64,000 nt of DNA from an uncultured Bacteroidota bacterium (GTDB lineage Bacteria; Bacteroidota; Bacteroidia; B-17B0; Aurantibacillaceae), in contig CALMVZ010000010.1 in the NCBI GenBank assembly GCA_937873155.1, forward strand, positions 496,001 to 560,000. The letters are read 5' to 3'. The stretch's first letter is position 1, and the number at the start of each line of letters is the position of its first letter. The notes below the pieces were generated by a model that saw only the letters and a list, made by a program, of their open reading frames with translations, had not been told where the DNA came from and searched no databases. The position numbers and the translations under genes are program-made. Positions 1 to 9,600 of the stretch are shown here, one piece after another.

Positions 1-1672
1 TGATCCAAACGCCATTCTTATAATCGGCAGCTATCCCATAGCAGAAATTTGATCTGAGTCCATTTGAAACTGTAAAATTCTCAAAGTATTTTCCATTGTA
101 TTTAAAAACCCCGTCTCCTATTGTTGAGATCCAGATGTTACCATTCTTGTCTTCGCAAACCCCGTTTGTATGAAAGTTCTTAAGACCAGTTACATCGTTG
201 AATTTTTTCACGTCCTTTAAGTCAGTTAAATAATAGATCAAAGTACCGGGAGAACAAACCCACAAATGTTTTTTCGAATCAGAAAACACAAATTTCACGT
301 TATTATGTAGCAAACCCGATTCAGTATTTAATAAGTTGTAGGAATATTTCTCGGGATCTACCACATATAATCCGGAAGTTGTACATATCAGCAAATGCTC
401 ATCATCAAAAGCTAAAGAATTGACATTGAGTTTTTGGTTTACAGTTTTCAGATCGATCTTTGTTATTTTTTTGAATAGTGTATCACTGTAAAATAATTCG
501 CCATCTGTATTTGAGAAAATGAATTTAGACCTGAAAAAGATAAGTGTATTAATGTTTTTGTTATTCACGTAAGGATGTTTTACAAAATCAATATGTCCTT
601 GATTATAATAACCGATACCTTTATCAGAAGCCAAAATTATTTTGTCATTCAACTCAACAGGAGCATTGATCGCTAATTTTTGTCCCAGGTCGCTTACATA
701 ACTATAACTGTATAGTTCATTACATAATTGCTGCAAGCCGTTTCCATAAGTTCCGATCCATAAATTATCTTCCCTGTCAAGATAAATACTTTGAATGGCG
801 TTCGAGTTTAAACCGTTAGCAGTGGTGTAATTGGAAATAAGACGGGTCTTAGTATTTATTTTAAAAACGCCATTATCAGTTGTCGATAAATAAATATCTG
901 AGAATCGGTCGATGACTATTTTAGTGAATTCCGAACCGTCATTCTTTTTGATCCGGAAAGTATCAATTGGAGTGAAGTTATCATCGGCGCCAAAGATCAA
1001 CAGGCCATAAATATTATCAGCAACGCAAAGATTACCCGAAGAGAGATTCAGTCTCATTCGGTTACCGTCCTGAACATTCAGTCGTTTGCTGAGTTTATAA
1101 TTTTTCGCAAGAAGGGCTTTTATCTTAATACTATAAATGCCATCAGGTTTCATTAATAAAAGTTCGTCTTTTCTCTGCGTAACACTTAAGATCTCATTAA
1201 ACGCTTCGTCTTCCAGGTTCACATAATCTTTAGTTTCCTCATTATACAGAATGATCCCGGTATTATTTTTCAGGAAAAGATAATTGTTAGTAGAGATCTC
1301 CATGATCTGAATGATCCTTGATCGGATCTCTTCTTTGAATTTCACAGCCTCTTTCTTTCCATTGGGATGAACAATACTAATGCCTCCTTCTAAATGACCC
1401 AGCCAGATCTTATCTTCATGATCGGGATAAATGTATGTAACAAAATCGTTCGCGAGACCGTTCGATGAAGTGAAGACCTCAAATTTAGTCCCACCGTAAA
1501 TAGTTAAGCCGCTGCCCGTACCAATGTATAAAAAGCCACGCTTATCCTGTTTGATGTCATTAATAAAAGATTGCGACAATCCATCATCTTCAGTAAACGT
1601 TTTAAATGAATAGATCTGCGAGGAAACTGATAAAGAAATGAAGCAGAACAGGTATAATAATTTGTTTTTCAT
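1..1672 (-). CDS. Two-component regulator propeller-type sensor protein, N-terminal part (3' end outside window)
   Basis: Translating the minus strand from ATG 1672 gives an uninterrupted frame of about 557 residues that runs off the window edge. It begins with a signal peptide (MKNKLLYLFCFISLSVSSQ) followed by repeated propeller blades of the form ' edG.l..n.i..i..D..g.iwiGt..Gl ', for example FTEDDGLSQSFIND and LDREDNLWIGTYGNGLQQL. These are typical of the Reg_prop periplasmic ligand-binding propeller in Bacteroidota histidine kinases and hybrid regulators. The output module (kinase, DNA-binding or other) lies beyond base 1 and is unknown. The start sits 6 nt after the stop of the upstream lipoprotein gene, so it is probably the last gene or genes of the adhesin operon. 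Family assignment is firm; signalling function is inferred. Confidence 0.85.
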   Translation of the reverse strand, partial: MKNKLLYLFCFISLSVSSQIYSFKTFTEDDGLSQSFINDIKQDKRGFLYIGTGSGLTIYGGTKFEVFTSSNGLANDFVTYIYPDHEDKIWLGHLEGGISIVHPNGKKEAVKFKEEIRSRIIQIMEISTNNYLFLKNNTGIILYNEETKDYVNLEDEAFNEILSVTQRKDELLLMKPDGIYSIKIKALLAKNYKLSKRLNVQDGNRMRLNLSSGNLCVADNIYGLLIFGADDNFTPIDTFRIKKNDGSEFTKIVIDRFSDIYLSTTDNGVFKINTKTRLISNYTTANGLNSNAIQSIYLDREDNLWIGTYGNGLQQLCNELYSYSYVSDLGQKLAINAPVELNDKIILASDKGIGYYNQGHIDFVKHPYVNNKNINTLIFFRSKFIFSNTDGELFYSDTLFKKITKIDLKTVNQKLNVNSLAFDDEHLLICTTSGLYVVDPEKYSYNLLNTESGLLHNNVKFVFSDSKKHLWVCSPGTLIYYLTDLKDVKKFNDVTGLKNFHTNGVCEDKNGNIWISTIGDGVFKYNGKYFENFTVSNGLRSNFCYGIAADYKNGVWI

Positions 1673-1678
1673 CCCGCC

Positions 1679-2632
1679 TTACTTGGTAACTTTAATTTTA
1701 TAGTTATACTTAGGCACCCCCCCGATAGGAACCGTGTAGAAGGGCATCGTCTCTCCGTATTGATTGACAATGAAAACTGTGATATTATTATTCTTTACCG
1801 GTTTTTTCTTTATGAATTGAACATCCAGTGATGTGTTTAATTCTTCAGGCATGATTTTATGTTCAGACACTTCCCAGTTCGGTGCTTTACTGATCGAACT
1901 TTCTTCTCCTTTTTTTGAAACTGAAATTATACGTATCAAACCTTCTGCATCATAATCATATACATTAACTTTTATAGAAGTGATCCCTTTGGCAACAAAA
2001 GGATAGAGATGACACATCGTAAATTCTTTATCATACGAACGGAAACAATATTCATACGTGAATGTATTCCCGCCTTCAACTTTTATGTTATCTTCTTTGG
2101 AAGACGAAAGACTTAATTTATAAAGATTTCCGTCATCACCTTCGAGCCCTTCAACAATTAATTTAAAAACATAACCGTTCAATTCGGGTTGTAATTCACC
2201 TTCCAGTGGATTGATAGGACCGAAACTGAACCATTTGTCATCGTAAGTTTTATCGTCACCAAATGTTTTGGTGTGCAGTAAAGAGCCGCTGGTATAATTT
2301 CCTTTTGGATCTGTTTTTTGTGCATCTTTGTCACTGTGAGCACCCTTCCCGCCGTAGAGGGAAAATTTGGTCTTTGAATTAAAGCCATTACGGTTCTCAT
2401 CTAATTTACCTCCGTTATCCGGGTCGTATACGCGGATAAAGAAAGGCGTTTTTATATCTTGCGGAATGGTGAAAAAATAGATCTGGATATTGTCATCGTC
2501 GCCCCAGGTTTTATCTGCCCCTTTGCTAAACGTCACCAAATAAGGGATATTCTCATCGGTGGAAGGCATTATTTGAGAACACGAAGTACTCCATGTAAAA
2601 ACAAAGAGAAGTACCGGGATTAAGTTTCTCAT
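1679..2632 (-). CDS. Predicted lipoprotein of unknown function
   Basis: A 317-residue protein whose N-terminus (MRNLIPVLLFVFTWSTSCSQ) is a lipoprotein signal with the lipidated cysteine at residue 18, so it should be anchored in the inner or outer membrane. The mature part is hydrophilic and beta-rich in appearance, with Asp/Gly-rich stretches such as RVYDPDNGGKLDENRNG (around residues 68-84) that resemble calcium-binding loops. I do not recognise the family. It lies 35 bp downstream of the PD40/SPOR gene and 6 bp upstream of the propeller sensor gene, all on the minus strand, which suggests co-transcription with the giant adhesin. A role alongside the adhesin or the sensor is only inferred from position. 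Confidence 0.8.
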   Translation of the reverse strand: MRNLIPVLLFVFTWSTSCSQIMPSTDENIPYLVTFSKGADKTWGDDDNIQIYFFTIPQDIKTPFFIRVYDPDNGGKLDENRNGFNSKTKFSLYGGKGAHSDKDAQKTDPKGNYTSGSLLHTKTFGDDKTYDDKWFSFGPINPLEGELQPELNGYVFKLIVEGLEGDDGNLYKLSLSSSKEDNIKVEGGNTFTYEYCFRSYDKEFTMCHLYPFVAKGITSIKVNVYDYDAEGLIRIISVSKKGEESSISKAPNWEVSEHKIMPEELNTSLDVQFIKKKPVKNNNITVFIVNQYGETMPFYTVPIGGVPKYNYKIKVTK

Positions 2633-2667
2633 AAAAACGGGGACATTTTCCCGTAATGATAGCCAAA

Positions 2668-5600
2668 TTAATTTTTATTTACAACAAAAATCCCCTTATG
2701 TTCCAGATTTTCAATATAAATTCGTTTTCCCTTATAAAAGACGGAAACAAAGGCGTCAGATTGGCCTGCCATAACCACTTTTTTATTGAGTTCGAACGCT
2801 TCGCCCAAAGTCTTAAAACTTCCTCCGATCGTGATCCGTACAACGCCATCACCCAATGATTCAACATGCAGCTCTCCGAACTTATTGAGACGCGGAAAGT
2901 CATAATTTTTTCTGCGTTTGAATATTGCGATCTGAACTTTGAATTCAAGTCCGTCGGCACTGATATTCCCGTATTTCTGTGCATACATCACAATTTTTTT
3001 CTGGATGTTGGTCCTTGCTTCAAATACACCTGACCTTGTTGTTATAACGGGTTCACTAACGGTTCCTGAGCCTTGGCCGGAAACAATTTCTGTTAACGGA
3101 ACATTAACGTCTTCTTTACCTGTAAAAAGCCCTCTCCTTTCTAAATTCTCAATGTAAACACGTTTTCCTTTGTAATACACAGAAACGAAGGCATCTTCCT
3201 GTCCGGCATTCACTACTTTTTTAGTGAAATTAAACGCCTCACTTAATTTTTGGAAGGAGCCTCCGATCGTCATGCGGGTGATCCCATCAGAATGTTCTTC
3301 ATTATTAATGGTTCCTAAACCGGCAAGGTGAGGGAATGAATAAGACTTCCGTTTTCTGAATGCTCCAACCTGAACCCTGAATTCAAGATCTTTTACGCTG
3401 ATATCACCATATTTTTCCAGGAAGTATTCCATTTTTTTCTGAACGTTGGTAAGCGTGTTGAATTCCTTTTCGTTGCTGATATTTAAATTCTCGTTAGGAT
3501 CAATTAAAGGTTCTTTGCTCTGTTTTGTTTTCTTTTCCGATGGATCAGCACTTACTGATTTGTTTTCAGTTGAGCTATTGTCAGAATTTACTTGTTTTGT
3601 TTTCTTTTCGTTTGACGTAACTGATTTTTCGTCAGAAGAAGCAGGATTGTCATTCTCTGTTTTTACAGGTTCGGTTTTATTCGCGGTTACTTTTTCCTGG
3701 TTGGAATTGTCTGGGATATTATTCAAAGCCGGTTCATTAGTTTTTGTTTCAATATAATTTGTCGGTGCGGTAGCATAAATTGAATCTTTGATCTTGTTCA
3801 GAATAGTTTCTTCGAATGTGGCGGGACGGATATTGGCTGATTGATCGAAAATAATCATATCATTCTTATAACCGATCACAACGGGATTTTTTACTCCTGC
3901 ATTTAATGAACGCTGGTAGTATTTTTCGATCTCGCTTATTTTTCTTTCGTTACCATAAGTGTAGTGGTAAAGTTCGTCGATCATTTTTTCCTGTATACCA
4001 TATAAACCTTTAGAACTTAAATAAGAAGTATCTTTTCTTGTTTTGCTTGTGCCAAAATGAACTTTAAAGGTTATATCAGCCTGTTCTTTTAAGCGCATTA
4101 AAGTATCCATTCGCAATGATGTGTATGAGAATTTGGTTTCTCCCGGAGATAGATTAGTTACTTCTTTTACATCTCTTTTGTAACCTTTAGCGGCGATCAT
4201 GGCCTTGATCTCATTCCCTAGTTTTTTGCCATTCAATCCCATTTTATTGAACATCTCGATATCTACATCAGTAATTACACCAATAACATTCGGGTCAGCT
4301 TTAAAAGCTTTGTAAGCATATTTACTTAGCTCTTCATTGAATTTCCGATCTTCCACTGCTATCCATTTTTCCTGGTTAACGCAAATGATATTCTTAGTGG
4401 TACACAGGACTTCTTTCTTGTTTGTTTTTTTATTGAAAGTAACAACACCGAGTAAAACTTTATAAACTCCGGGTTTAGAGAAAGAATGTTTTATTTCATT
4501 ACCACGAATTTTTTTATTGTCGACTTCCCAATAATAGCCGTCAATTTTATTATCCGGCAAATAGGTCCAAAGTGTATTTAAACCAAATGTTTTGTGAGCA
4601 GGAACAGTATCTAAAGAGTTTATTTTTAATTGAACTACTGAATCCACTTTCAGATCAAAAGTAGCCTGGCTCATGAAAACAGATTTCGTCAATGAATCAA
4701 TGATATTTAAATTAATGAGATAACTTCCGGGTCCGGGAAAACAGTGCCGTACTTCCAACCCTTTTTGTTTAGTTCCATCACCAAATAACCATTCGTAATA
4801 AAAACCGCCTCCACCAGCTTTTTCAAGCGTACTTTCTTCGCTCAAATTGTAACAATAATCTTCAGGCACAGTTTCCTTACAATTCGAGAAAGTTGGCCAT
4901 GTCTGCCGATAAAAATAGATGTCATCCTGGTTTTCCTCCCGGTTTGATGAAAAATATCCTTTTTCCTGTGCGGGATCAACGTAAATAGCAAAATCATCAT
5001 ATTCTGAATTCATAGGAGCTCCTGCATTTTGAATACGGCTTCCGCTTCCATCTGAAGTGTATTTATAAAGATCCAATCCGCCTAAACCGCCCGGCCGGTT
5101 ACTTGAAAAATAAATTTCATTTTCATTGACAACGAAAGGAAAGAATTCGCGTTCTTCTGAATTTATAGATCCGCAGTTCTTATAATTCACCCATTTCTCG
5201 GCAGTACTCCAGCCGTCCGGTGCTTTTTCCGCGTAATATATATCGGTTTTCCCTTTGCCACCGGGCATATTAGAGGAAAAATATAATTTATTACCATAAA
5301 CAAAAGGATGTGCGGCAGTGAATGTATCTGTAAGAATTAATTCGGGATTGGGAGAAAGGAATTCATCGTTTTGCCAAATTGCAGAAAAGATCGCCAGTTT
5401 ATGTTTTGAAGCACAATTTTCGCAGGAAACATCTGTAGTATAGTACAATTTGGAAGTAGCTTGGTCAAAAAAACAACCGGCCTGGTTATAGGGTGTGTTG
5501 ATCTGATCATTCAGTGCCTTCATCTTTGTGAATGTAATTGAATCCTGCAAAGTAGCTGAATAAATATCCAGCATCTGGTGCTGTGTAGAAGCATCCATTG

Positions 5601-5799
5601 TAATTACCCCGACTTTTCGTTCCTGTGACGAACTATAATATATGGTATTACCAATAACAAAAGGACCGAATTCAGATTCGTCAGTACTTTGTTTTACGGG
5701 AACAATCTCTACTTTGGTATTATCGAAAAGTGGCTCATTCTGCGCAATTGCACCTATGCTAAGTAAAAGAAATAGATAAAATGCACGGATCCGAAACAT
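2668..5799 (-). CDS. PD40-propeller / PKD protein with two C-terminal SPOR-like domains
   Basis: A 1043-residue protein with a signal peptide (residues 1-19, ending in GAIAQ). Domains in order: a PD40/WD40-like beta-propeller at about 45-305 with the typical blades YFSSNMPGGKGKTDIYY and YFSSNRPGGLGGLDLY; two PKD-like modules at about 310-390 (FYYEWLFGDGT) and 405-465; a mixed region; a Lys/Ser/Asn-rich linker at about 690-775; then two similar SPOR-like domains at about 780-895 and 922-1038 (FRVQVGAFRKRK and FKVQIAIFKRRK, each followed by G-SF-LSEAF and DAFVSVYYKGKR). SPOR domains bind glycan strands of peptidoglycan. In related T9SS/gliding loci this position is held by PD40 proteins ending in OmpA, so the SPOR pair probably does the same anchoring job. 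It starts 2 bp after the PorP/SprF gene. Function is inferred. Confidence 0.85.
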   Translation of the reverse strand: MFRIRAFYLFLLLSIGAIAQNEPLFDNTKVEIVPVKQSTDESEFGPFVIGNTIYYSSSQERKVGVITMDASTQHQMLDIYSATLQDSITFTKMKALNDQINTPYNQAGCFFDQATSKLYYTTDVSCENCASKHKLAIFSAIWQNDEFLSPNPELILTDTFTAAHPFVYGNKLYFSSNMPGGKGKTDIYYAEKAPDGWSTAEKWVNYKNCGSINSEEREFFPFVVNENEIYFSSNRPGGLGGLDLYKYTSDGSGSRIQNAGAPMNSEYDDFAIYVDPAQEKGYFSSNREENQDDIYFYRQTWPTFSNCKETVPEDYCYNLSEESTLEKAGGGGFYYEWLFGDGTKQKGLEVRHCFPGPGSYLINLNIIDSLTKSVFMSQATFDLKVDSVVQLKINSLDTVPAHKTFGLNTLWTYLPDNKIDGYYWEVDNKKIRGNEIKHSFSKPGVYKVLLGVVTFNKKTNKKEVLCTTKNIICVNQEKWIAVEDRKFNEELSKYAYKAFKADPNVIGVITDVDIEMFNKMGLNGKKLGNEIKAMIAAKGYKRDVKEVTNLSPGETKFSYTSLRMDTLMRLKEQADITFKVHFGTSKTRKDTSYLSSKGLYGIQEKMIDELYHYTYGNERKISEIEKYYQRSLNAGVKNPVVIGYKNDMIIFDQSANIRPATFEETILNKIKDSIYATAPTNYIETKTNEPALNNIPDNSNQEKVTANKTEPVKTENDNPASSDEKSVTSNEKKTKQVNSDNSSTENKSVSADPSEKKTKQSKEPLIDPNENLNISNEKEFNTLTNVQKKMEYFLEKYGDISVKDLEFRVQVGAFRKRKSYSFPHLAGLGTINNEEHSDGITRMTIGGSFQKLSEAFNFTKKVVNAGQEDAFVSVYYKGKRVYIENLERRGLFTGKEDVNVPLTEIVSGQGSGTVSEPVITTRSGVFEARTNIQKKIVMYAQKYGNISADGLEFKVQIAIFKRRKNYDFPRLNKFGELHVESLGDGVVRITIGGSFKTLGEAFELNKKVVMAGQSDAFVSVFYKGKRIYIENLEHKGIFVVNKN

Positions 5800-5801
5800 A
5801 A

Positions 5802-6689
5802 TTAGAAGTAGCGCGGAGTAGGCGCATCTGTGAATTTTCCAAAGAAGTAATTAAGCATAATTTCGTGAGTTCCTGAATTATATTTCCGCAAAGGTCCGAT
5901 AGAATAGTCATAAGCGTAACCAAACTTGAACTTTTTATTCACAGAGAAGTCTGCATAAGCTACTATAGCGTCCTTATTCCTGTAAGCTAAGCCAACGCCT
6001 AACACATCATTGAAGTAACCGGTGATATTGAGATCGAATTGAACAGGAGAGTTCTTGATCTGCCTCACTAGGAAAGATGGTTTTAATATGATATTTTCTT
6101 TTACTTTGATTATATATCCGCCGATAGCATTGAATTCATAGTATTTAACCCCGTTCTTCGTTTGTATTACCTCAGGACTTGAAACACCAATGAACATTTT
6201 TTTGTGATAGTAATAAATTCCCGCTCCGGTATTAAATAAATTGATTGCAGGTGAGTTTGCTATGAAACTCGCATCACCTTCCGAGGTCGTCCTGATCTTC
6301 GAAAAATCGTAGAATACACGTTTGTACATTGGTTGCAGGCCAAAAGAAATAGTATGTTTTTTATTTAATTTTACGCGATAAGCGATAGCCAGTTTTAAAC
6401 TGTTGGTGTTTGTTAAACCAATTCGGTCATTATCATATTGAAATCCAACTGAAAGGTTTTTAGGCTTGATCTCCATGCTCGATAATAAACTAATATTTTG
6501 AGGAGAACCATTGAAACCGGCCCATTGTTTTCTGTAAACTAAAGTAAGATCAAGCGCTTTCTTTTGTCCCGCATAAGCCGGATTTACAGCCAAAGTATTG
6601 AATAAATAATTTGAGCTGAGCGATGAATGTTGCCCAAACAAACTGTTTGTGAAGAAAAGAATAGCTAATATGTATCTTACAGTTCTCAT
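5802..6689 (-). CDS. PorP/SprF family type IX secretion outer-membrane protein
   Basis: A 295-residue outer-membrane beta-barrel protein of the PorP/SprF family. It has a signal peptide (residues 1-19, ending SLFGQ), then the family signature near the N-terminus (YLFNTLAVNPAYAGQKK, followed by YRKQWAGFNGSPQ), regular amphipathic strands and a conserved C-terminal region (GYAYDYSIGPLRKYNSGTHEIML). SprF of Flavobacterium johnsoniae is needed for secretion of its cognate adhesin SprB, whose gene is adjacent. Here the start codon overlaps the stop of the 4009-residue adhesin gene (ATGA), which indicates translational coupling and a dedicated partner. The family is clear; the specific partnership is inferred from position. 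Confidence 0.93.
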   Translation of the reverse strand: MRTVRYILAILFFTNSLFGQHSSLSSNYLFNTLAVNPAYAGQKKALDLTLVYRKQWAGFNGSPQNISLLSSMEIKPKNLSVGFQYDNDRIGLTNTNSLKLAIAYRVKLNKKHTISFGLQPMYKRVFYDFSKIRTTSEGDASFIANSPAINLFNTGAGIYYYHKKMFIGVSSPEVIQTKNGVKYYEFNAIGGYIIKVKENIILKPSFLVRQIKNSPVQFDLNITGYFNDVLGVGLAYRNKDAIVAYADFSVNKKFKFGYAYDYSIGPLRKYNSGTHEIMLNYFFGKFTDAPTPRYF

Positions 6690-9600
6690 CTCTTAATTAA
6701 CACATAACCTGTTTTAACCTGTCCATCCAGTTTAACTTCATAGAAATAAGTATCGTCGGTTAACGGTTGTCCGTTCCGATTGATACCATTCCATGTATTC
6801 TTATAATTATGATCTTCAAATTCTACATTACCCCAACGGTTAACAATTTTCACGTCAACATTTTTGTAATAATCAGCGATCGGGATAACAAAAGTATCGT
6901 TAACGCCATCACCGTTAGGCGAGAATGCATTCGGGATCTCTAATACTACCAATGTAATATTCAATTCATCGGTTGTTGTTCCGCACATCTCCGTAATTGA
7001 CCACTGGATAGTGTTAAGGCCGGGAACTAAATTGGTTAACACAGTACTGCTCTGATTCGGATCAGCAATGTTATAGCTTCCTCCAATAAACTGCCAAACT
7101 CCCGTTCCGACAACAGGAATATTTCCATTGATATTTAAGCTCGTCACATAAATAGTTGTGTCATTTCCTGCGAAAGCTTGTTGTACAGGAGGCAGCACAA
7201 TAATTTGAACAGTGTCGGAACTGGTCGGACAATTACCATTCCAAGTGGTCCATATTAAAGAGTTAGTTCCTGTAGATAATGAAGAAACTCCTGAATTATT
7301 TAAACTTGGTGTTGCAACGGATCCTGTTCCGGTTAAAACAGACCATGTACCAAATCCTACAGAAGGTAAATTACCTGCAAGGATCGTTGAGTTAGGACAC
7401 AGTACTTGATCCGGTCCTGCGGTAGCCGGAGTAGGGAACATCAGCAATTCAATGACCACTGTATCAGAAGTAGCAGGGCACACACCGTTAGTATTTGTCC
7501 ATACAATTGTGTTTGTTCCTGTGCTTAATCCGCTAATGGTTGATGTGTTTGAATTCGGGTTTGCTAAAATACCGCTGCCAGCCATCACCGACCATGTTGC
7601 AACACCAACTGAAGGTACACTTCCATTTAAGTTTGCGCTGGTAGTTGTTAAACAGAAAGCCTGGTCAGGCCCTGCACTTACAGGCGATGCGAAATCATCT
7701 ACCTGAATATGCATTGTATCTGTAGATGAAGGACAAGTTCCGTTCAATGTTGTCCATACCAATGTATTTGTTCCGGTTGATAATCCTGTTACAGATGAAG
7801 TATTTGTAGTCGGGTTTGTCACCGAAGAGCTTCCTGCAATAACTGTCCACAACCCTGTACCGATGGCCGGAGCGTTTGAATTCAAAGTAGCAGTTGAAGC
7901 ACAAATCGTAAAGTCACTTCCTGCAAGAGCCGGAGTAGGATAAGAATCCACAAAAACAGAAACGGTACTTGTTGAAACAGGACAAACTCCATTAACGATA
8001 GTCCATTCGAAAATATTATTTCCGGTTGTCAATCCTGTTACCCCTGAAGAGTTCAATGTTGGCGCTGTAACAGAAGAGCCGCCTGAGATCACTGACCATG
8101 TTCCTGTTCCTACAAGCGGAGTGTTTGCGCTTAGTGTTGTGTTAGAAGAACATAATACCTGGTTCAGTCCTGCAACAGAAACAGTAGGGAATGAATCTAC
8201 AAAAACTATTACTGTATCCGTAGAGTTTGGACAAGTTCCGTTGGAGGTTGTCCAAACATATGTATTGGTTCCGTTTGATAAAGCAGTTACGGAAGATGTA
8301 TTTAATGTAGGAGTGGTGATAGCAGACGTTCCTGTGATCACTGACCAAACACCCGTTCCTATTGAAGGAATATTGGAATTCAATGTTGTTGTTGAAGCAC
8401 AAATAGTGAAATCAGTTCCTGCGTTGGCCGGCGTAGGATTTGGATCTACATAAATGGACATTGTATTTGTAGATGCAGGACACACACCATTTACTATTGA
8501 CCATTGCAGGATATTATTTCCTATTGCTAAACCTGTGACACCTGAAGAATTCAAAGTTGGAGTTGTTACGGAAGAGCCTCCTGAAATCACAGACCATGTT
8601 CCGATTCCGACTATAGGAATATTTGCGTTAAGTATTGTTGTAGGAGAACAAATGATCTGGTTACTTCCTGCGATAGCTGTTGTTGGCAAGGAATCAACAA
8701 ATATGACCACTGTATCAGGTGAATTAGGACAAGTTCCGAATGATGTTGTCCATACAAATGTGTTTACACCATTTGTTAATCCGGAAACAGGAGAATTACT
8801 CATTGTACTGGTAAGAACCGAACCACCGCCGTTTACGACCGACCACGAGCCGAAACCAATGGTAGGGGTATTACCACTTAACATAGTGGTTGATGAACAG
8901 ATCGTTTGATCAAGCCCGGCATCTGCAGGAGTGGGAAACGGATTAACGTAAAGATTAAGTGTGCTTGAAGAACTTGCGCACACTCCATTCGAAATGGTCC
9001 ATACCAATGTATTTGTTCCTGTTATCAAGCTTGTAACAGTAGAAGTGTTTAATGTAGGAGTCGTTACGCTGGATCCTCCGGCTATAACTGTCCATAACCC
9101 TGTTCCAACTACAGGCGTGTTCCCTGCCAGTGTAAATGTAGATGCACATAAATTCTGGGTAGTTCCTGCATTGGCCCCTGTTGGTTTATCATCAACATAA
9201 ATAGTAACTGAAGAAACAGATGCCAAACAAGGTGAATTTGAAATGGTCCAGTCAAAAACATTTGCTCCTAAACCAAGGCCGGTAATAGCAGAAGTCGGAG
9301 ACGTTGGATTTGCAATTGTTCCACTTCCTGCAACTAAAGTCCACAACCCTGTACCAACTGTTGGTGTATTCGCCGCCATTGTAGTTGTAGGCGATGTTAT
9401 ACAAAGTGTTTGGGTTGCACCTGCATTCGAAACAGTCGGCATATCGTTCACGACCAGAGCAACAGTTGCTGTAGATGGTAAACAAGGAGGATTTGAGATG
9501 GTCCATGCAAATACGTTAGTACCTAATCCTAATCCTGTAATAGTTGAATTTTCTGATGTAGGACTTGTTATAGTTCCGCTTCCTGAAACTAAAGTCCACA

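Noticed and set aside
2656-2859. Plus-strand open frame of 67 codons at the end of the PD40/SPOR gene.
   Set aside because: Antisense to the conserved SPOR-like domain, no motif and no neighbour in that direction.
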